DNA of 64,000 nt from Cercis canadensis. Lineage: Eukaryota; Streptophyta; Magnoliopsida; Fabales; Fabaceae. Numbering within the stretch: position 1 is the first letter of the stretch; every line of letters starts with the position of its first letter. Under the pieces are notes generated by a model that saw nothing but the letters and a program-made list of their open reading frames with translations, was not told the DNA's origin and ran no database searches. Below are positions 12,649 through 25,001 of this stretch, piece by piece. Where the stretch lies: positions 1,072,825-1,136,824 of the forward strand of contig QAOA01001448.1 in assembly GCA_003255065.1 (NCBI GenBank), given 5' to 3'. The translations under genes were made by a program, and so were the position numbers.

Positions 12649-15600
12649 CTATTCTTCATAGTATGGTGGTGTTGACTGGATGTAGTGCTCATTCTCATCC
12701 CCATCATCCCCATCATCCTCATCATCCTCTTCCGCATCTACCCAGTTGCTGGGATGATGTTGTGAAAACCCTTGACCATTATCTTGTAACCTATCTGCAA
12801 AAAAGAATGCAAGGGTATTAGTTGCAGCAGGAGCAATAACAGTGTTAGGTAAGCTCGTTAATTAACCTGTTAGCTGACCTTGTGGCTGTTGTGAATGATC
12901 CTTTCCAGTTGGTTGGCAGCTAATACATCAGTAAAGGCAAAGACTTAAATTTCACAATTAGTCAAACCAATATGCATGAAAAAAGCTTTTAGTAACCACA
13001 TTAACGGTTTAAAACTCAAGGATGAAAAGGATGTAATTAGCAATTGTTTTAAATGCAAGGATTTAAACAAGCAATTTTTTCATATAACCCAAAACAAGGC
13101 TTCTCTTAAGGTTTGCTTTAAGCATCCTTTAATTTGTAACAGCCCTAGAAGACTGAAAAAGATGCAGAATAAATGAACAGCACATGGTCAGAAATGAAGC
13201 ATTTGCAAATTGTAATATTAGCTAATCCAACATGATCAGTAGAGATAGTAAACCATAATGTCTAACATGACAGGATATTAAGGCAAACAGTAACATCAAG
13301 GATACAAATTGGAATCAATAAGATTATTTCCTGCAACTGGTGTAGCTCTTGAAATTTGCAATGTACCAATCCTTTGAATTTCTCTCAGTTCATTATTATT
13401 CAAAACTGTTCTCTCTTGTGCCTGCCCTCCCTCCACACCACAATTATGTTTAACTGCACTTCCTACAAAATCTCTAAGCTAATTAGAATTTGGATCAATT
13501 GTATCTTTATCTAAATTATAATAGGAAAGTTACCTGAGAGGTCGGACCATATACGGGTGTGATCAGATGGAACCTCAGATACATTTGTTTTGCACCCCTC
13601 TTGCTGCACCTGAGATCCAGTTCTTTTTTCAGTCTGAGCATGCATTCCGCTAGCAGCCTGTTGAGGTTCTGAGGCAGTGCCTTCCTGAAGCTGGGATATT
13701 AACATGGTCGCCAGTACAAGTGAAGCATCAAAATTTGAATGAGACCCATCTTCCAAACCAAATTTAGGTGCCATTAGAATAGGCCTGCTCCCCAAACACA
13801 TCATCAAAGAACAAAGAACATTACAGCTTAATTATCAAAAAAAGCAGCAAGATAAACAGGTTTTTATCTTTCAATAAACAGAATGTCTCGCTTCAAAGAC
13901 CTAAGGCAAGTTTGACTTTGCAATTTTTCACTCTTCCTGAATATGCCAGGATTTCTGTATATGAGCATATTGCTGATATTAAAATACATGTGAAGTTCAC
14001 TGGACTAGGACATGATAACCTGAGACTAATAACATGCTGTCATGCATATTCATGGGAAACACGCCCCATCTATCAAACTTCACACAAGCTAATCCTTAAA
14101 GGATGAAATTTTTCGGATACAAAATAAATCTTACTCTCCGGCTTTCTCAAAATGTAAATGAACTTCAACTTCACAGCCCTCGCAGAAAGAAAGAAATGCC
14201 TGAAATATGATGAGAAAAACATCATGTAGATTCAAAAATAGGCAACATTTTCCCTGCCCCGCAGAGGAGAGGGGGAAGAACATCAAATACAATGAAAGAC
14301 AGTATGATAAAAACAACGATATCAGGTCAATGCAGTCTATGCCCAGGAATCATCTGTCAAGTGTCAACCAAAAAAGATGATTCGGCATATATACCTTCAG
14401 TTCCTTTACACTGAAAGTCACATCTACAGGGTTCCCAGTGTGAGTATACTGTACAAACTCCTCTTTAGGATCAATCCACAGTTGGGTGTGTAGCAACGAG
14501 TCATTATCTGCCATGATAACTTTTTGCATTAATATACTGTTTATGACAGAATCCAAAAAACAAAAAAAAAATCTTCTTTACCTTTGGTTGGGTCAATATA
14601 GCTTCTAAATTCAACAGCCTTTCCACCAATTTCATTTGCAGCATCATAAGGTAATGAAGTAGGTTCTGTTGCAATGATAGTGATCTCTTGAAGAGTAGAC
14701 TGAAAATTAGCAAGTAATCTGTTGAGATCTCGAGGCCTAATGACAAAGTTGCTGGGAAATTTTTGCCTATCAAGGGATAAGTGTTGTATGTCTGGTTCTA
14801 CATTGCAAGTAATCCAATAGGTTTTTCTCATACCTGCAGTTAGTAAATAATAATTTTTTTACTCCATTATATGGTCAAACATATTATATAAGAACATTGG
14901 TTTGATGAGAAAAAACAGCACAGAAGAGATGCCTAGCATACTATGCATGGTGCACCAAATCATGAATACTATTCAAGTCCAAATATGGATCTCAATTACC
15001 TAGTGTTGAGTTTAATTTTAACTGAAATGGAAACTACAGAATCTTAGGAATATATTACAAGAGATTTTGAATTTGCTAGATTAGAGTTAGATTTAATCAT
15101 AAGTCTAAGAAATCCCTAAGTGGCCCAACAAGTTTATTAGTAAAAAAATTAACCAAAAACCGTTGATAGGATAACTTTTCCTTGTTGGCCAAAAATCATG
15201 TATGTACTAAGTGAACAACAGAATAAGCATTTTACCACTGTAGCATTCCAAAATCCACTGCACTTTTGAAGCATCCGGATCAGGCAATCTCACGGTCAAA
15301 TGGTCGATATTTGCAATAGGTGTCCTGAGAACAGAACAAATAGCCTAAGCAAAGTACATTAGTTAGGATTCCTCGCAACAAACCTCAATAAAATTCGTGT
15401 AAATCATCCCACACCTTCGTAAGCACGCTACATTGCACCAGGTTACTAGAAACTGTATAGACGTCAAAGAAGCCTGGTTTGAATGTAATGGATTGATAGG
15501 CAGATCTTGACGAATTGAGAGTGAAGAAAGCAAGCTGTAAAGGGAAAAAATTAGGATACGAAACAAGCGAGAAATAAGTAGCGTGGTAATAGTCAATAAT

Positions 15601-16081
15601 CACAATCTCGCTTCTTTTCTCTAGAGAACAAATTCTCGGTCAATTATGCAAAACCCTAAATGTAACTATTCAAGTAGTAGAGAGTATTCTGAAGTGCAAA
15701 TAATGAAAATACAAATATAATTTTTGATAAATAACGCCTAATCAAAGACTAGTTTCAGTATCCTTGAAGTTGACTCCGCATTATTATGAAATAAATTTTA
15801 AAAATAAAAGTGTAATCGATTAATTCCGGTGATCAAAAGCAACAGTAGGAACGGAATTACCCTAAATTAACATGAGATGGTGAGCAAGAGTGACATTGAG
15901 ACTTGAAAGATAGGGTAGGATTGTTTGGAGATAGATATTTTTTAAACCGAGAGAAAGTTGCAGAGCAACAAGTTACCTGAGACGAGGAGGCTTGAATTGC
16001 AAGCTCGTTTCCAATGCGTGCCACACAAGTGATGCATCGTGCAAATGTTTTCAGAGCGTTATCACTCAACGAAAACTCCAT
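12649..16081 (-). CDS. RAD9: RAD9, 9-1-1 checkpoint clamp subunit
   Basis: Ten exons give an intact 460-residue frame: 16081-15977, 15534-15415, 15344-15236, 14833-14582, 14519-14395, 14199-14135, 13784-13534, 13462-13306, 12919-12867 and 12794-12649. All junctions are GT-AG and in phase. The N-terminal part (about residues 1-285) is the PCNA-like fold, beginning MEFSLSDNALKTFARCITC and including VTFSVKELKAFLSFCEGCEV and GEPILMAPKFG. The C-terminal tail is hydrophilic, strongly acidic (DAEEDDEDDGDDGDENE) and ends STPPYYEE, as in other plant RAD9 proteins. RAD9 pairs with RAD1 and HUS1 to form the clamp loaded at damaged DNA, which activates ATR signalling in the nucleus. The start is the only Met ahead of the conserved N-terminus. 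A CT/CA microsatellite lies directly upstream. Confidence 0.93.
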
Positions 16082-16084
16082 TCC

Positions 16085-16121
16085 CTCTCCCTCTCTCTCT
16101 CTCTCACACACACACACACAG
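16085..16121. repeat. CT/CA compound microsatellite in the RAD9 5' leader
   Basis: Alternating pyrimidine-rich (CT)n and (CA)n runs lie immediately upstream of the RAD9 start codon, probably in the 5' UTR or core promoter. Read on the gene strand it is a TG/AG tract. GA-rich leaders are common in plants, and any effect on expression is inference. Confidence 0.75.
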
Positions 16122-16382
16122 GAAGGAAAGGAGTGCTCCTACTTAGGGTTGGCGCCTTGGCGGGAAGGGAAAAGAGAAATGCAAAGTGAGGGGAGAAGAA
16201 AACAGGACAAAACAAAAATTGGAAGAAAACAAATTGCTTTAAAAATAATTAATGGATCAAATTTTAAATTTCCAAATACTATTTATATCCTTGGAAATTT
16301 GCAATATCTCAAACTAGATGGGACGACACGTCGACGGTATTTCAAATTTTTTATATATTTATTTATACCTACATTAATTATT

Positions 16383-18058
16383 GAGTAAACTTACATTTGA
16401 GTATTCGAAAGATTAGACTTTCAATAAAATTGTCCTTCAAAGATAGAAAACAACAAATTGGTCCTCGAAAGATAAGACATCTATAACAAAATGGTCATCC
16501 GTTAATGTGGGCTGTTAACTAGTGATAGAATAGCTGACGTGGCACCGTTAAGTGACAAATGACACGTTAAGGACATGTGTGACAATTTAAAATGTCATGT
16601 GCCTGTTGATGTGACAATTATTTTTTTTAAAAAAAAAAAGGCACTAGAGAATTTCTGTGAGAGAGGGAAGAGATAGAGAAAGAGAAAACAAGTGTGAGAG
16701 AGGGAAGAAAGTGGATTCGCAAAGCAAGTTCCGTAAGTCTGAAAAAAAGGAGAAAGTGGCACCAAAACCAATCAAGGAAGCAAAAGCCAAAGATCCAACG
16801 AGTTCACTACCCATTCGCAGAAGAATAATAAAATATGTGTGGGGATTGAAACTTCTTCCTTCATTTCCTTTAACTAATGTGAATATATATACACGTATAT
16901 AAAACAGAGCATGGCTTTTCCTTCCTAGAATAGAAAACAGAGCATGACTTTTATCTCTTACAATTACTCCTAATAATCCTCCTACTATTACTCCTTAGGT
17001 TGTTGGTTTTGGGCACATGTGACTTAGTTGATACATGCAGATACTGAGTCAACTCGGGTTGCTGGTTTTGGGCACATGTAACTCAGCTGAACTGAGTCAA
17101 CTCGAGGCACATGTGATGTTGCTGGTTTCTTGCTTTCTATCAGCTCCTTTGTTGCACGATGACCATATTTATTTAGCTTTAATAAAAAACAACCAAGCTT
17201 CACATCACAGCCTCTACTTCAGGAACAAAGAGTAACCCAATTAGTAGGGCGTTTCAATCAGACAAAAAGGCAGAAGAAACAACGGAGAGGAAGCTGATGT
17301 TTTCCACATCCAACCCTAGTGGGAATGACCTCAAAGTTGTGAGTTCAACAGAGCCAACAAAAAAAAAATAAACCATTTCCCTGCGAAATGATATCCGATA
17401 AGAGGTTTCCAAGTTTGTTCAGAAACTAGCCACTGAGCATCCAAAGCAGGACATGGATGATGACAAATTAGTTAGCATCATAACTATTGCTGGTGATAAC
17501 AGAGAAACAACAAATATCTAGTGAAGACAAAGATGATTCCCCCGCCATTGGCAGAAAGCTCAGCACACATAGTCTCTAGTCAATAATCTCAAATGGCGAA
17601 GGCAAAGACGAAGAAGAAGAAGAAGCCGAGAGTGAGAATTTGAAGCAGAAAGAGGAAGGGAAGGTTAGGAGCAAGAGCATCGTGTTCGCCCGTGTCCTTC
17701 GTTGCATACACGGACCAAATTCCACTACATCTTCTCTTCTCTCTCTTTCACTTGTTTTCTCTTTCTCTATCTCTTCCCTCTCTCACATAAATTCTCTAGT
17801 GCCTTTTTTAAAAAAAAAAAAATTTGCCACATCAGCAACCACATGACATTTTAAATTGCCACACATGTCCTTAACGTGTCATTTGTCACTTAACGGTGCC
17901 ACGTCAGCTATTCTGTCACTAGTTAACAACCCACATTAACGGAGAACCATTTTGTTATGGATGTCCTATCTTTCGATGACCAATTTGTTGTTTTCTATAT
18001 TTGAAGGAAGATTTTGTTGAAAGTCCAATCTTTCGAGGACTCAAATGTAGGTTTACTT
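16383..18058. mobile_element. Foldback MULE with long TIRs and captured coding-like DNA
   Basis: The element is about 1.68 kb with inverted arms of about 315 bp (16383-16700 and 17745-18058), roughly 90% identical by eye. It is flanked by a perfect 9-bp duplication, ttaattatt at 16374-16382 and 18059-18067, as expected for the Mutator superfamily. The arms contain gacgtggcaccgttaagtga. It encodes no transposase. The interior (16700-17740) has coding-like stretches with stops and frame changes, for example EVSKFVQKLATEHPKQDMDD near 17400 and an acidic EGKDEEEEEAESENLKQKEE segment near 17600. This is the layout of a Pack-MULE. The element lies about 300 bp upstream of the RAD9 start, so it may affect that promoter. 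Confidence 0.88.
16999..17105. repeat. Two-copy tandem repeat inside the foldback MULE
   Basis: Two imperfect copies share ggttttgggcacatgt, then an actcagctga-like stretch, then ctgagtcaactcg. They lie in the loop of the foldback element. No function is evident. Confidence 0.65.
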
Positions 18059-18121
18059 TTAATTATTATATATAAATATAATATTCATATAAACATATAT
18101 GTTTATCATTATAGTATTTAT

Positions 18122-18706
18122 TTAGATTGTACCAAAACGTCACTTTTTGAGATATACTTGTTTTGGGTGCATTTCTAAAACGCGAGACGTGTCCTTTTTC
18201 TTGAAATGTCAAACTTTTCATTTTTTTTTAAAAAAATTATTTTGTGTTTTGAAATGTGTCGTTTCATCCACGAAATGCGTATGAAATGGGTTGTTAGTTG
18301 TCGGTCATACGAAACGATGACGTTTTGAGATGCTGAATGAGATGTCACACGAAACAACGACGTTTTGGCTTGTTGAATGACCGGTCACACAAAAACGATG
18401 CCGTTTTGGCTGGGGTGGAAATCCAACTTAGCAGAACGATGTCGTTTTGCCTAGGCTGATTCCTTTATTCTTCTCTCAAAATTAGATTTCACAGCACTAC
18501 AAAAGCCCTAATTTGTACTTTGAGTTAATACTTATTAATTGTTACTTATTTACTAAGGATTAATGGTTAATATTTTTAATATTTGGAGAATTTTAAATTT
18601 TTTTATTCTATTTGATATATATATATATATAACGTAGCATACCGGTACTTTTTTTTTTTTTTTAAATATCGTACCGGTATTTTATACCCGTACCCTTGCT
18701 ACATAG
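18122..18706. mobile_element. 585-bp hAT-like non-autonomous element, copy A
   Basis: The element is bounded by a perfect 8-bp duplication, gtatttat at 18114-18121 and 18707-18714, which fits the hAT superfamily. The right end reads gtacccttgctacatag. The left end is degenerate (ttagattgtacc). Inside, a motif close to aacgacgacgttttg recurs four times at irregular spacing of about 50 bp (18310-18450), followed by an AT microsatellite. A second copy of nearly the same length lies at 38049-38632, which confirms the boundaries. No protein is encoded. Confidence 0.75.
18310..18450. repeat. Repeated acgatgacgttttg-type motif (four copies)
   Basis: Four copies of a near-palindromic motif, aacgAyGnCGTTTTG, lie inside the hAT-like element and are separated by related spacers (tgaatgacc/tgagatgtcacac). 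Each contains a GACGTTTT or similar core. It reads as an internal tandem array rather than chance. Confidence 0.65.
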
Positions 18707-18880
18707 GTATTTATATATCAATAATGCATCTTGATTAATCAACTTCAAATTATTTGATGTATCACAAGTGAGGTTTGGTATTTCCTTTGTGTCTTTAATA
18801 TAGTCATTGGATTTACAGTAGGTTTTTCAACTGGGGAAGTTTTATTTCCATTATTAACATTTTATTTTCTGTTATAAATT

Positions 18881-19398
18881 ATTAGTGATCATATACATAT
18901 CCTCATTTATTTTATTTTATTTTAGGCGGGGTTGTTCCACTAAAGTTGAGTCCTTTCATTAAAAAACAAAATTGCATAATAATAATAAAAAAGAATCACC
19001 ATCCACATCTACCACTACGAAAATACAAGTTTATAGATAGATATAGAGTAAGGAAATACAAGAGGTTTATAGATCGATATAAGAAAAATAATCATTAAAT
19101 AATTATAATTAAAGTTTAATGGGCCATCTCTACAGAATTAGTGATCATATACATATCCTCCTTTATTTTATTTTAAGGCGGGATTGTTCCACTAAAAGTG
19201 AGTATTTTCATTAAAAAACAAAACTGCATAATAATAATAATAAAATATTACCATCCACATCTACCACTATGAAAATACACGTTTATAGATCGATATAGAC
19301 TATAGAGTAAAGAAATACAAGAGGTTTATAGATCGATATAAGAAAAATAATCATTAAATAAACTATAATTAAAGTTTAATAGGCCATCTGTACAGAAT
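18881..19398 (+). repeat. Direct tandem duplication, 256-bp period
   Basis: Copy 1 runs 18881-19136 and copy 2 19137-19398. Both start attagtgatcatatacatat and end near gccatctntacagaat. They differ by scattered substitutions and small indels (e.g. the length of an ATA run), so the duplication is not a recent assembly error. No frame or known element is visible. Confidence 0.9.
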
Positions 19399-20807
19399 AG
19401 GGACTTAGGATCTATAGATTTTAAAATTTGCATCAGAAATAATAAAGTGTGTGTAGACAGTTTAGTTGAAGAATAATAAAGGAATCACCTAACTTTCATT
19501 TATATCATTCAGACTATATGTATGTATTAACATATAATTAACTGGCTCTCTCTAAGTTAGAGATGCCAGAAACCATGTATTAAGAGAACTGTCATATTGT
19601 CCTTTTAAATATAAGGAATATCTTAATAATTTTTTAAGTACATGGAGGTATGTAATTATGAGTTTTATTCTATTACAAAATATTTAAACTGTTATCACAA
19701 TTCCAAACTCACTACTCGGGAGCTTATATATTTTAAGTCTTGAAGTTGAAGTTGAAGATTTATTGAAGGGGTGTGTGAAGCTTGTATAAGAAGGTAGATT
19801 GGATAAGAGGAATCGGATTCCTGAAAGCAGCAGATAAGTGGATGTTATCCCATCCCGATATGATCGCAGAGAATATGGCATTCATATAGAAATAGAAAAA
19901 GTCACTCTACGCAACCATTCCAGTAATAAACCTCATTAGGCTTATAGATGACGATTGTTCTTGAATCTTTTCTTCAACAAGACACGTCCACTCACCCTTT
20001 ATAGTCTATGGGACTTAGCTTGTTCCTCTTTTTAGTTTCTCTTCCTCCAGCTGAAATGCTCAGCTTCAATCCACTCCCACTTACTTTGAACAAGGAAAAA
20101 ATATTGCGTAACGTAATTAATGAAATAAAAGAGATTAACAAGCATACATGGTCGTTTTGCAAAAAATCTAGCAGAAAATTAGAAAGGAAGTGCTGCTCAA
20201 ACTCCCGGCAATCCCTGGGGTGCCAATGCAATTGAATAATCCTTTATTTTAATTCTAATATCTTGGAATAGCATAGCAAATTATTTGACGCAATGATTGC
20301 CTTAGAAAACAAGATACGGTTTCTTTTCATGGAAGAAGATGAATATAGAGTAGAGTTAAATAACAATTTATTCTCAATTTAATTGGCTACTTTGGTTTTG
20401 CTGACAACCCAGATACAGAAATGTACATGAATTAATCGCACATGAGCTAACACGATCAAATATTTACCTATCAATTCAGTCCATTTTTTATGAATAAATT
20501 TGTTAAAGTTCCCTTTCGCTAAAAAAATCAGGGAATGTCAAATAAGGCTAAAGTTGACAGGAGAATCAAAGACGTAAAGAGCTTTCTAGAGATTTAAAGA
20601 AGGTACATTCGCCACACAACAAAAAAAAAAAGGTATTGGTGGTTTTGATAAAAATTACGTACAAAGTTTGATTCACAAACGCACCACGATAAACAGATAG
20701 ATGGTGTTAGGGATGGTAATTTGACTCATCTATGATGGGTTCCATTATTTTTACTCAATCGAGTATGGGTAGAGGACAACAACAATGGGTATGAAGATTT
20801 AAATAGG
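19399..20807. other. Intergenic, no supported gene
   Basis: This is AT-rich sequence with a few short frames (19684-19881 on -, 20008-20235 on +). The second begins MGLSLFLFLVSLPPA, which resembles a short secretion signal. It has no recognisable mature domain, and I did not accept it as a gene. Confidence 0.5.
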
Positions 20808-20816
20808 TAATTTTAT

Positions 20817-21101
20817 AGGTAATTTGACTGAAATAATACATTTGTATAAATTATTTATACAAATAAAATACTTTTTAAACTATTTAAGTAAAATAAATAG
20901 TTTTGAATATTTTATTAATTTTTAATCAAAGTTTAAATACATTTTTGCCAAAAATAGATCACGCTTTTGACAAAAACGTGTTTCAACTTTGATTGAAATA
21001 TTACTAAAATATTTAAAAGTGTCATTTTTACGTAAATAGTTTAAAAAATGTCTCATTTGTGTAAATAATTTATCAAAATGTATTATTTTAGTCAAATTGT
21101 C
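20817..21101. mobile_element. 285-bp MULE-type MITE
   Basis: Two arms of about 112 bp are arranged as a hairpin: the left begins aggtaatttgact, and the right, reverse-complemented, begins gacaatttgact. A perfect 9-bp duplication taattttat flanks it at 20808-20816 and 21102-21110. The arms share the phrase tttgaatattttattaattt with the arms of the 52.6-54.1 kb element, so the two appear related. The element is too small to code. Confidence 0.85.
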
Positions 21102-21110
21102 TAATTTTAT

Positions 21111-22516
21111 GAGGTCGGTGATGGAAAAGACAATACTCACCTTACCCCGTACTGTACATAAATATATATAAATAGATATATAAATATAAAATATATGAAA
21201 AATACCCACAGAAAAATATGTACTATTGATACCCGAATCAGATATCATAATTCGTTTTCATTTTATTCAAAAATCAACCAACGACCTTTTTTATTTATTT
21301 TCTTGATCAAACTATAACCTAATTCAGATCAATGGAGAAAGCAATAAAGCAACTTTTCTTTTTATAAAACACATGAATCAAATAAGTTATAATTAAATAG
21401 TATTAAAATCGCCTTTAAAATTTATAAATTATTCAAATTCAAAATTATTGCTAAAAGTATAAAAAAAAACACATGAAAAAATTATTTCATTTACTCATGC
21501 CAAACAAAGTCCACAAGCGGAACCACTCCATTACTCCAATACCCTGAAAAAGGGGGGCAAAAGAAACCAAAAAAAAAAATTGATTTTGCTATCTAGGCCA
21601 TGGTGATGTGAAATTATATTATAGTATTTATATTTCGCATATGCTACCCCAATATAATGTGACATAATATCATATTATTTATTTTTAATTTTATACATTA
21701 CTTAAAATATATTAAACTGACATAATTAATATAATTTAATTTTTTTAAAAATAAAAATGTAAATTTAATAAAAGTTAAATTATGATAGTTGAAAAAAATC
21801 ATACAAAATAAAGTGATATAGTATAATGTCAATAGCATAACAAACAAACCCCTAAGACTTAACAGGGGATTCAATGAAGCTTCCAACCATGACATGTTTC
21901 AACTTGCCTTTATATAACTTTAAATGGTCAAATCTTTATTGTTTCATTCTTTTTGAACAGCTAATATTTTGACACGTATACAATGTTTTTCTAGTCCTTG
22001 ATTCTACTTGCCCCACCTCAAACACCTACGCCCAATTAGCTTCTTCGTGCCTAATTAGCATCTAACAAGCCAAGTACGGATGTAATAGACATGTAGCAAA
22101 TGGGCAGCATTTTAATTTTTATAACTAATAGTAAGATACATAGCGAAAAGTTAATTACCCACTAAACAAAAACCAGAGCCCCCATTTATTTTAGGGAGAA
22201 TTATCAAAAAAGGAAAATAAAAATATATGTTTTAAGAACATGATAATCAATGATTACGTTATGTTTTCAGTGGTATTTTTTTATTTTCTTTTTCAATAAT
22301 TCCCCCCATTATTTTACCCAACTTTTTATATGTTCAAAACAAGCAATAGTTTTCCAATTTTCCTAGCTTAAGTTAAAACTACATTACACCTTTTAATACT
22401 AGTTCCACATCTACATGCACCACAATTACAAAATTACCCCCATACTCATACGAGACGTATAAGCTTTCATAAATCCCAAAATGCCCTTCCGTTTTAATCA
22501 TTGCGTGCAATACCTC
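21111..22516. other. Intergenic, downstream of HIPP
   Basis: This is AT-rich DNA with homopolymer runs. It holds the 3' UTR region of the HIPP gene at its right end. No other gene or clear element is seen. Confidence 0.6.
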
Positions 22517-24134
22517 TCACATGACGAAGCACCCATTCGGATTTTCATCGCTAAAAAGCTCGAATGAATCCGACGGCTGTAATGTATACGATTCCGAATC
22601 TGACGGTGGAGGCTCCATTTCTGCCCCAAAACCTGGATGCACATGGGCGTATGAATACGTTTGTGGGGAGGCACAGTACGCTCTGCTATAGCTGCTGCTG
22701 GGATACGCTGTGTGATAGCTCATAGAATGCACAGGTTGGGCGTAGTAATTAGGGGGGTATTGATGGTAGATGTGATGTCGTGGAGGACTCTGATTGGCTG
22801 GACTGGGAAAAGGAAATGGACCTGGAACTGGGACTGGTCCATGGCCTTGACCGTGAGTTTGACTCGCTGGTCCAGTGGCTGGTGGCGCTTCACCAGAGTG
22901 CTCACCCTGGTTGGCAGTGTTATTCCCTTTTTGCCCCTTCTTTTTCTTCTTTTTGCCTCCACTGCTACCGCCGCTTTTCTCATTTCCTGCTTCGTTCTCA
23001 TTACTAACTGGAACAGCGATAGTAACCTTTTTCTCAGCCACCGGTGGCTGGTTACCGGCCGCTAATATCACAGTGTGCTTCACCTCCGGCTTCGGTTCTT
23101 GGATTTGAACAACGTTTTTGCCGGTTGCAGGTCCTTCACTTACTTTGATAACGTTAACCCCTTCGCTAATTTTAATGGTGTTGCCTCCTTCGACATTCTT
23201 GGCTGTGTCTTGGACTACAACTTTAACAGTTTCTTTTTCATTGCCACCACTTTGATTGCTTTCTTCACCGCTTTCTTGGTCGCTCTGTTTCTCTTTGTTA
23301 TCTGATTTTCCTTTCTTTTTCTTTTTCTTTTTTGAATCAGCTTTTTCAGGCCACAACTCTGCATGTTTCCCTGTCTTTATCAGTTTCTTAATCAAAGTCT
23401 CGCTGTCTACGTTCCCGGTTACTATGACTTTTTGTTTTCTCAAATCAATGTTTATGTTATAAACACCTGGATCAAAGAGTAATTTAAGAAAATGTTAAGC
23501 AGAAGCTTAAAAATTGGGAATAAGACCAATTAGAGAAAACAAGAGTCATTTTTCAAAAGGGCAAAAAAAAAAAAGAAACAGAGAACCCTTGAAATCATGA
23601 TATTTAATTTGTGCTGATGTGCAAAAGGAACTAAAAAAATTTGACCAGGAGCTCAGAAGAAATATTGGTCTTGCAGAAAAATGGGCAAACAGCATATAGG
23701 GAAAAGCCAGAATAGATTTTCATACCAATGAACACAAACAAAAACGCAGATGGAATAGTTTAGAAACTTCAAGAAGAATTGGAACGTACGTGTATGGCAT
23801 AAGAAAAGAAACAAGATTTTCTGGGTGTAGATTTGAAAGAAATTAAAATACAATTGAAATCAAAAAATAAAATGTTTGGTTTCGGATATTGTTACCATCT
23901 ATACTCTGTAGAACTTTCTTTACTTTCCTTTTGCAGCCTTCGCAGTGAATGGAGACTTTCAAAATACAAGTCTGAGAAAACAGAACCGTCAGAGATTCAA
24001 GACCTGTTACACTCAAAAATTGCTAAAACAGAAAAATGGGTGTAAATAGTCGAACAATTATTTACCTTGCACATGAGGGGTTCTGCTTGTTCTTCTACTT
24101 CTTTAACTTCAACTTTTGTTTCTGTTGCAGCCAT
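22517..24134 (-). CDS. Heavy metal-associated isoprenylated plant protein (HIPP)
   Basis: Three exons, 24134-24066, 23971-23896 and 23466-22517, give 364 residues with clean GT-AG junctions. An HMA fold spans about residues 24-90 and carries the metal-binding loop HCEGC (two cysteines) followed by [15 protein letters not shown] and IVTGNVD. Then come a Lys-rich stretch ([10 protein letters not shown]), a long hydrophilic linker, a second basic [11 protein letters not shown] block and a Pro/Tyr/Ser-rich region. The C-terminus CFVM is a CaaX farnesylation box. HIPPs bind metal ions and attach to membranes or nuclear structures, often under abiotic or biotic stress. The sequence resembles the HIPP35-37 group most (moderate confidence). 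A GA microsatellite lies just upstream of the start. Confidence 0.92.
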
Positions 24135-24172
24135 TGGAACTTAGAAGATAGATGCTAGAGTTAGGCTCCACA

Positions 24173-24187
24173 GAGAGAGAGAGAGAA
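24173..24187. repeat. GA microsatellite in the HIPP 5' leader
   Basis: A short (GA)n tract lies about 40 bp upstream of the HIPP start codon. Such tracts are common in plant 5' UTRs and may bind GAGA factors; here that is inference. Confidence 0.65.
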
Positions 24188-24993
24188 GGTTGGAAGGGTG
24201 CTCTGAAACCAGTGGGAATGCTTAAAAAGCAAAGAATGAGGCTTTAAGATGTTGGCAATTTTTTATTTTTATTTTTTAAAAGTAAGGCTTTCGTGAAAAG
24301 AATGACCCTATGAAGAGAGAGGGGGCCAGGGGTTTGGTCTCAGTGAAGTGAGAGAAGTACTTGAAGATGTTATTTAATTTAATACAATTCAATTTGAATA
24401 GTGGACACCTATCAATTTAGCATTTGATGCCCCTTCCTTCTTTTTCGTCCTTTGCCAATGAGTGACTCTGATTCTTTTAGCATGAATATTTTTTATAATT
24501 CTTTAACATCATAGGGGCAAGGGCAACCCCAATGCATATAATTTGTTGAAAACAACCCATGCATGGTTTGACAGGTTATACTTGGAAAAATCACATTTTG
24601 CACCAGGTAATTTATAGAATATCACCTATTAACTAGAAAATTAATTAAATTTATAACTTAGACGAAGTAATAATTGATAAATTTTTTTAATAAGTGTGAT
24701 TTTAAAAATTTAAACTCAAAACTTTTGATATATAAAATTTTGAGACTCAACTTATTTCTATTGAACTAACATGATGATATATAAATATTTATATTGATCC
24801 TATAAAGAAAGGAAAATAAAAAAGGCAATCAATAAAAGAGAAAAAAGAATGACACGTTTGATTTTTCCTTTTTCTCTACTTTATAAAAGAGAGGTTGCAA
24901 ACTTGCAATCAACATACCTTTCCATACAGATGCAATTTTGCTGTATACGTTTATGTGAGCACTTAGAGCATTTGGTTTAGTTGGAAAGAAAGG
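24188..24993. other. HIPP promoter region and AT-rich spacer
   Basis: The stretch near 24640-24780 read on the minus strand (gttagttcaatagaaataag, then ttttgagtttaaattttt) resembles a decayed tRNA-derived SINE with A- and B-box-like segments. I could not find a target duplication. Nothing else is supported. Confidence 0.4.
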
Positions 24994-25001
24994 TTCACCA
25001 G

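Noticed and set aside
20008..20235. Short + frame beginning like a secretion signal (MGLSLFLFLVSLPPA)
   Set aside because: No mature peptide motif or conserved cysteine pattern, and the opposite strand is equally open.
22661..23065. 134-residue plus-strand frame over the HIPP gene
   Set aside because: It is the antisense shadow of the HIPP last exon, whose HMA domain and CaaX box show the true strand.
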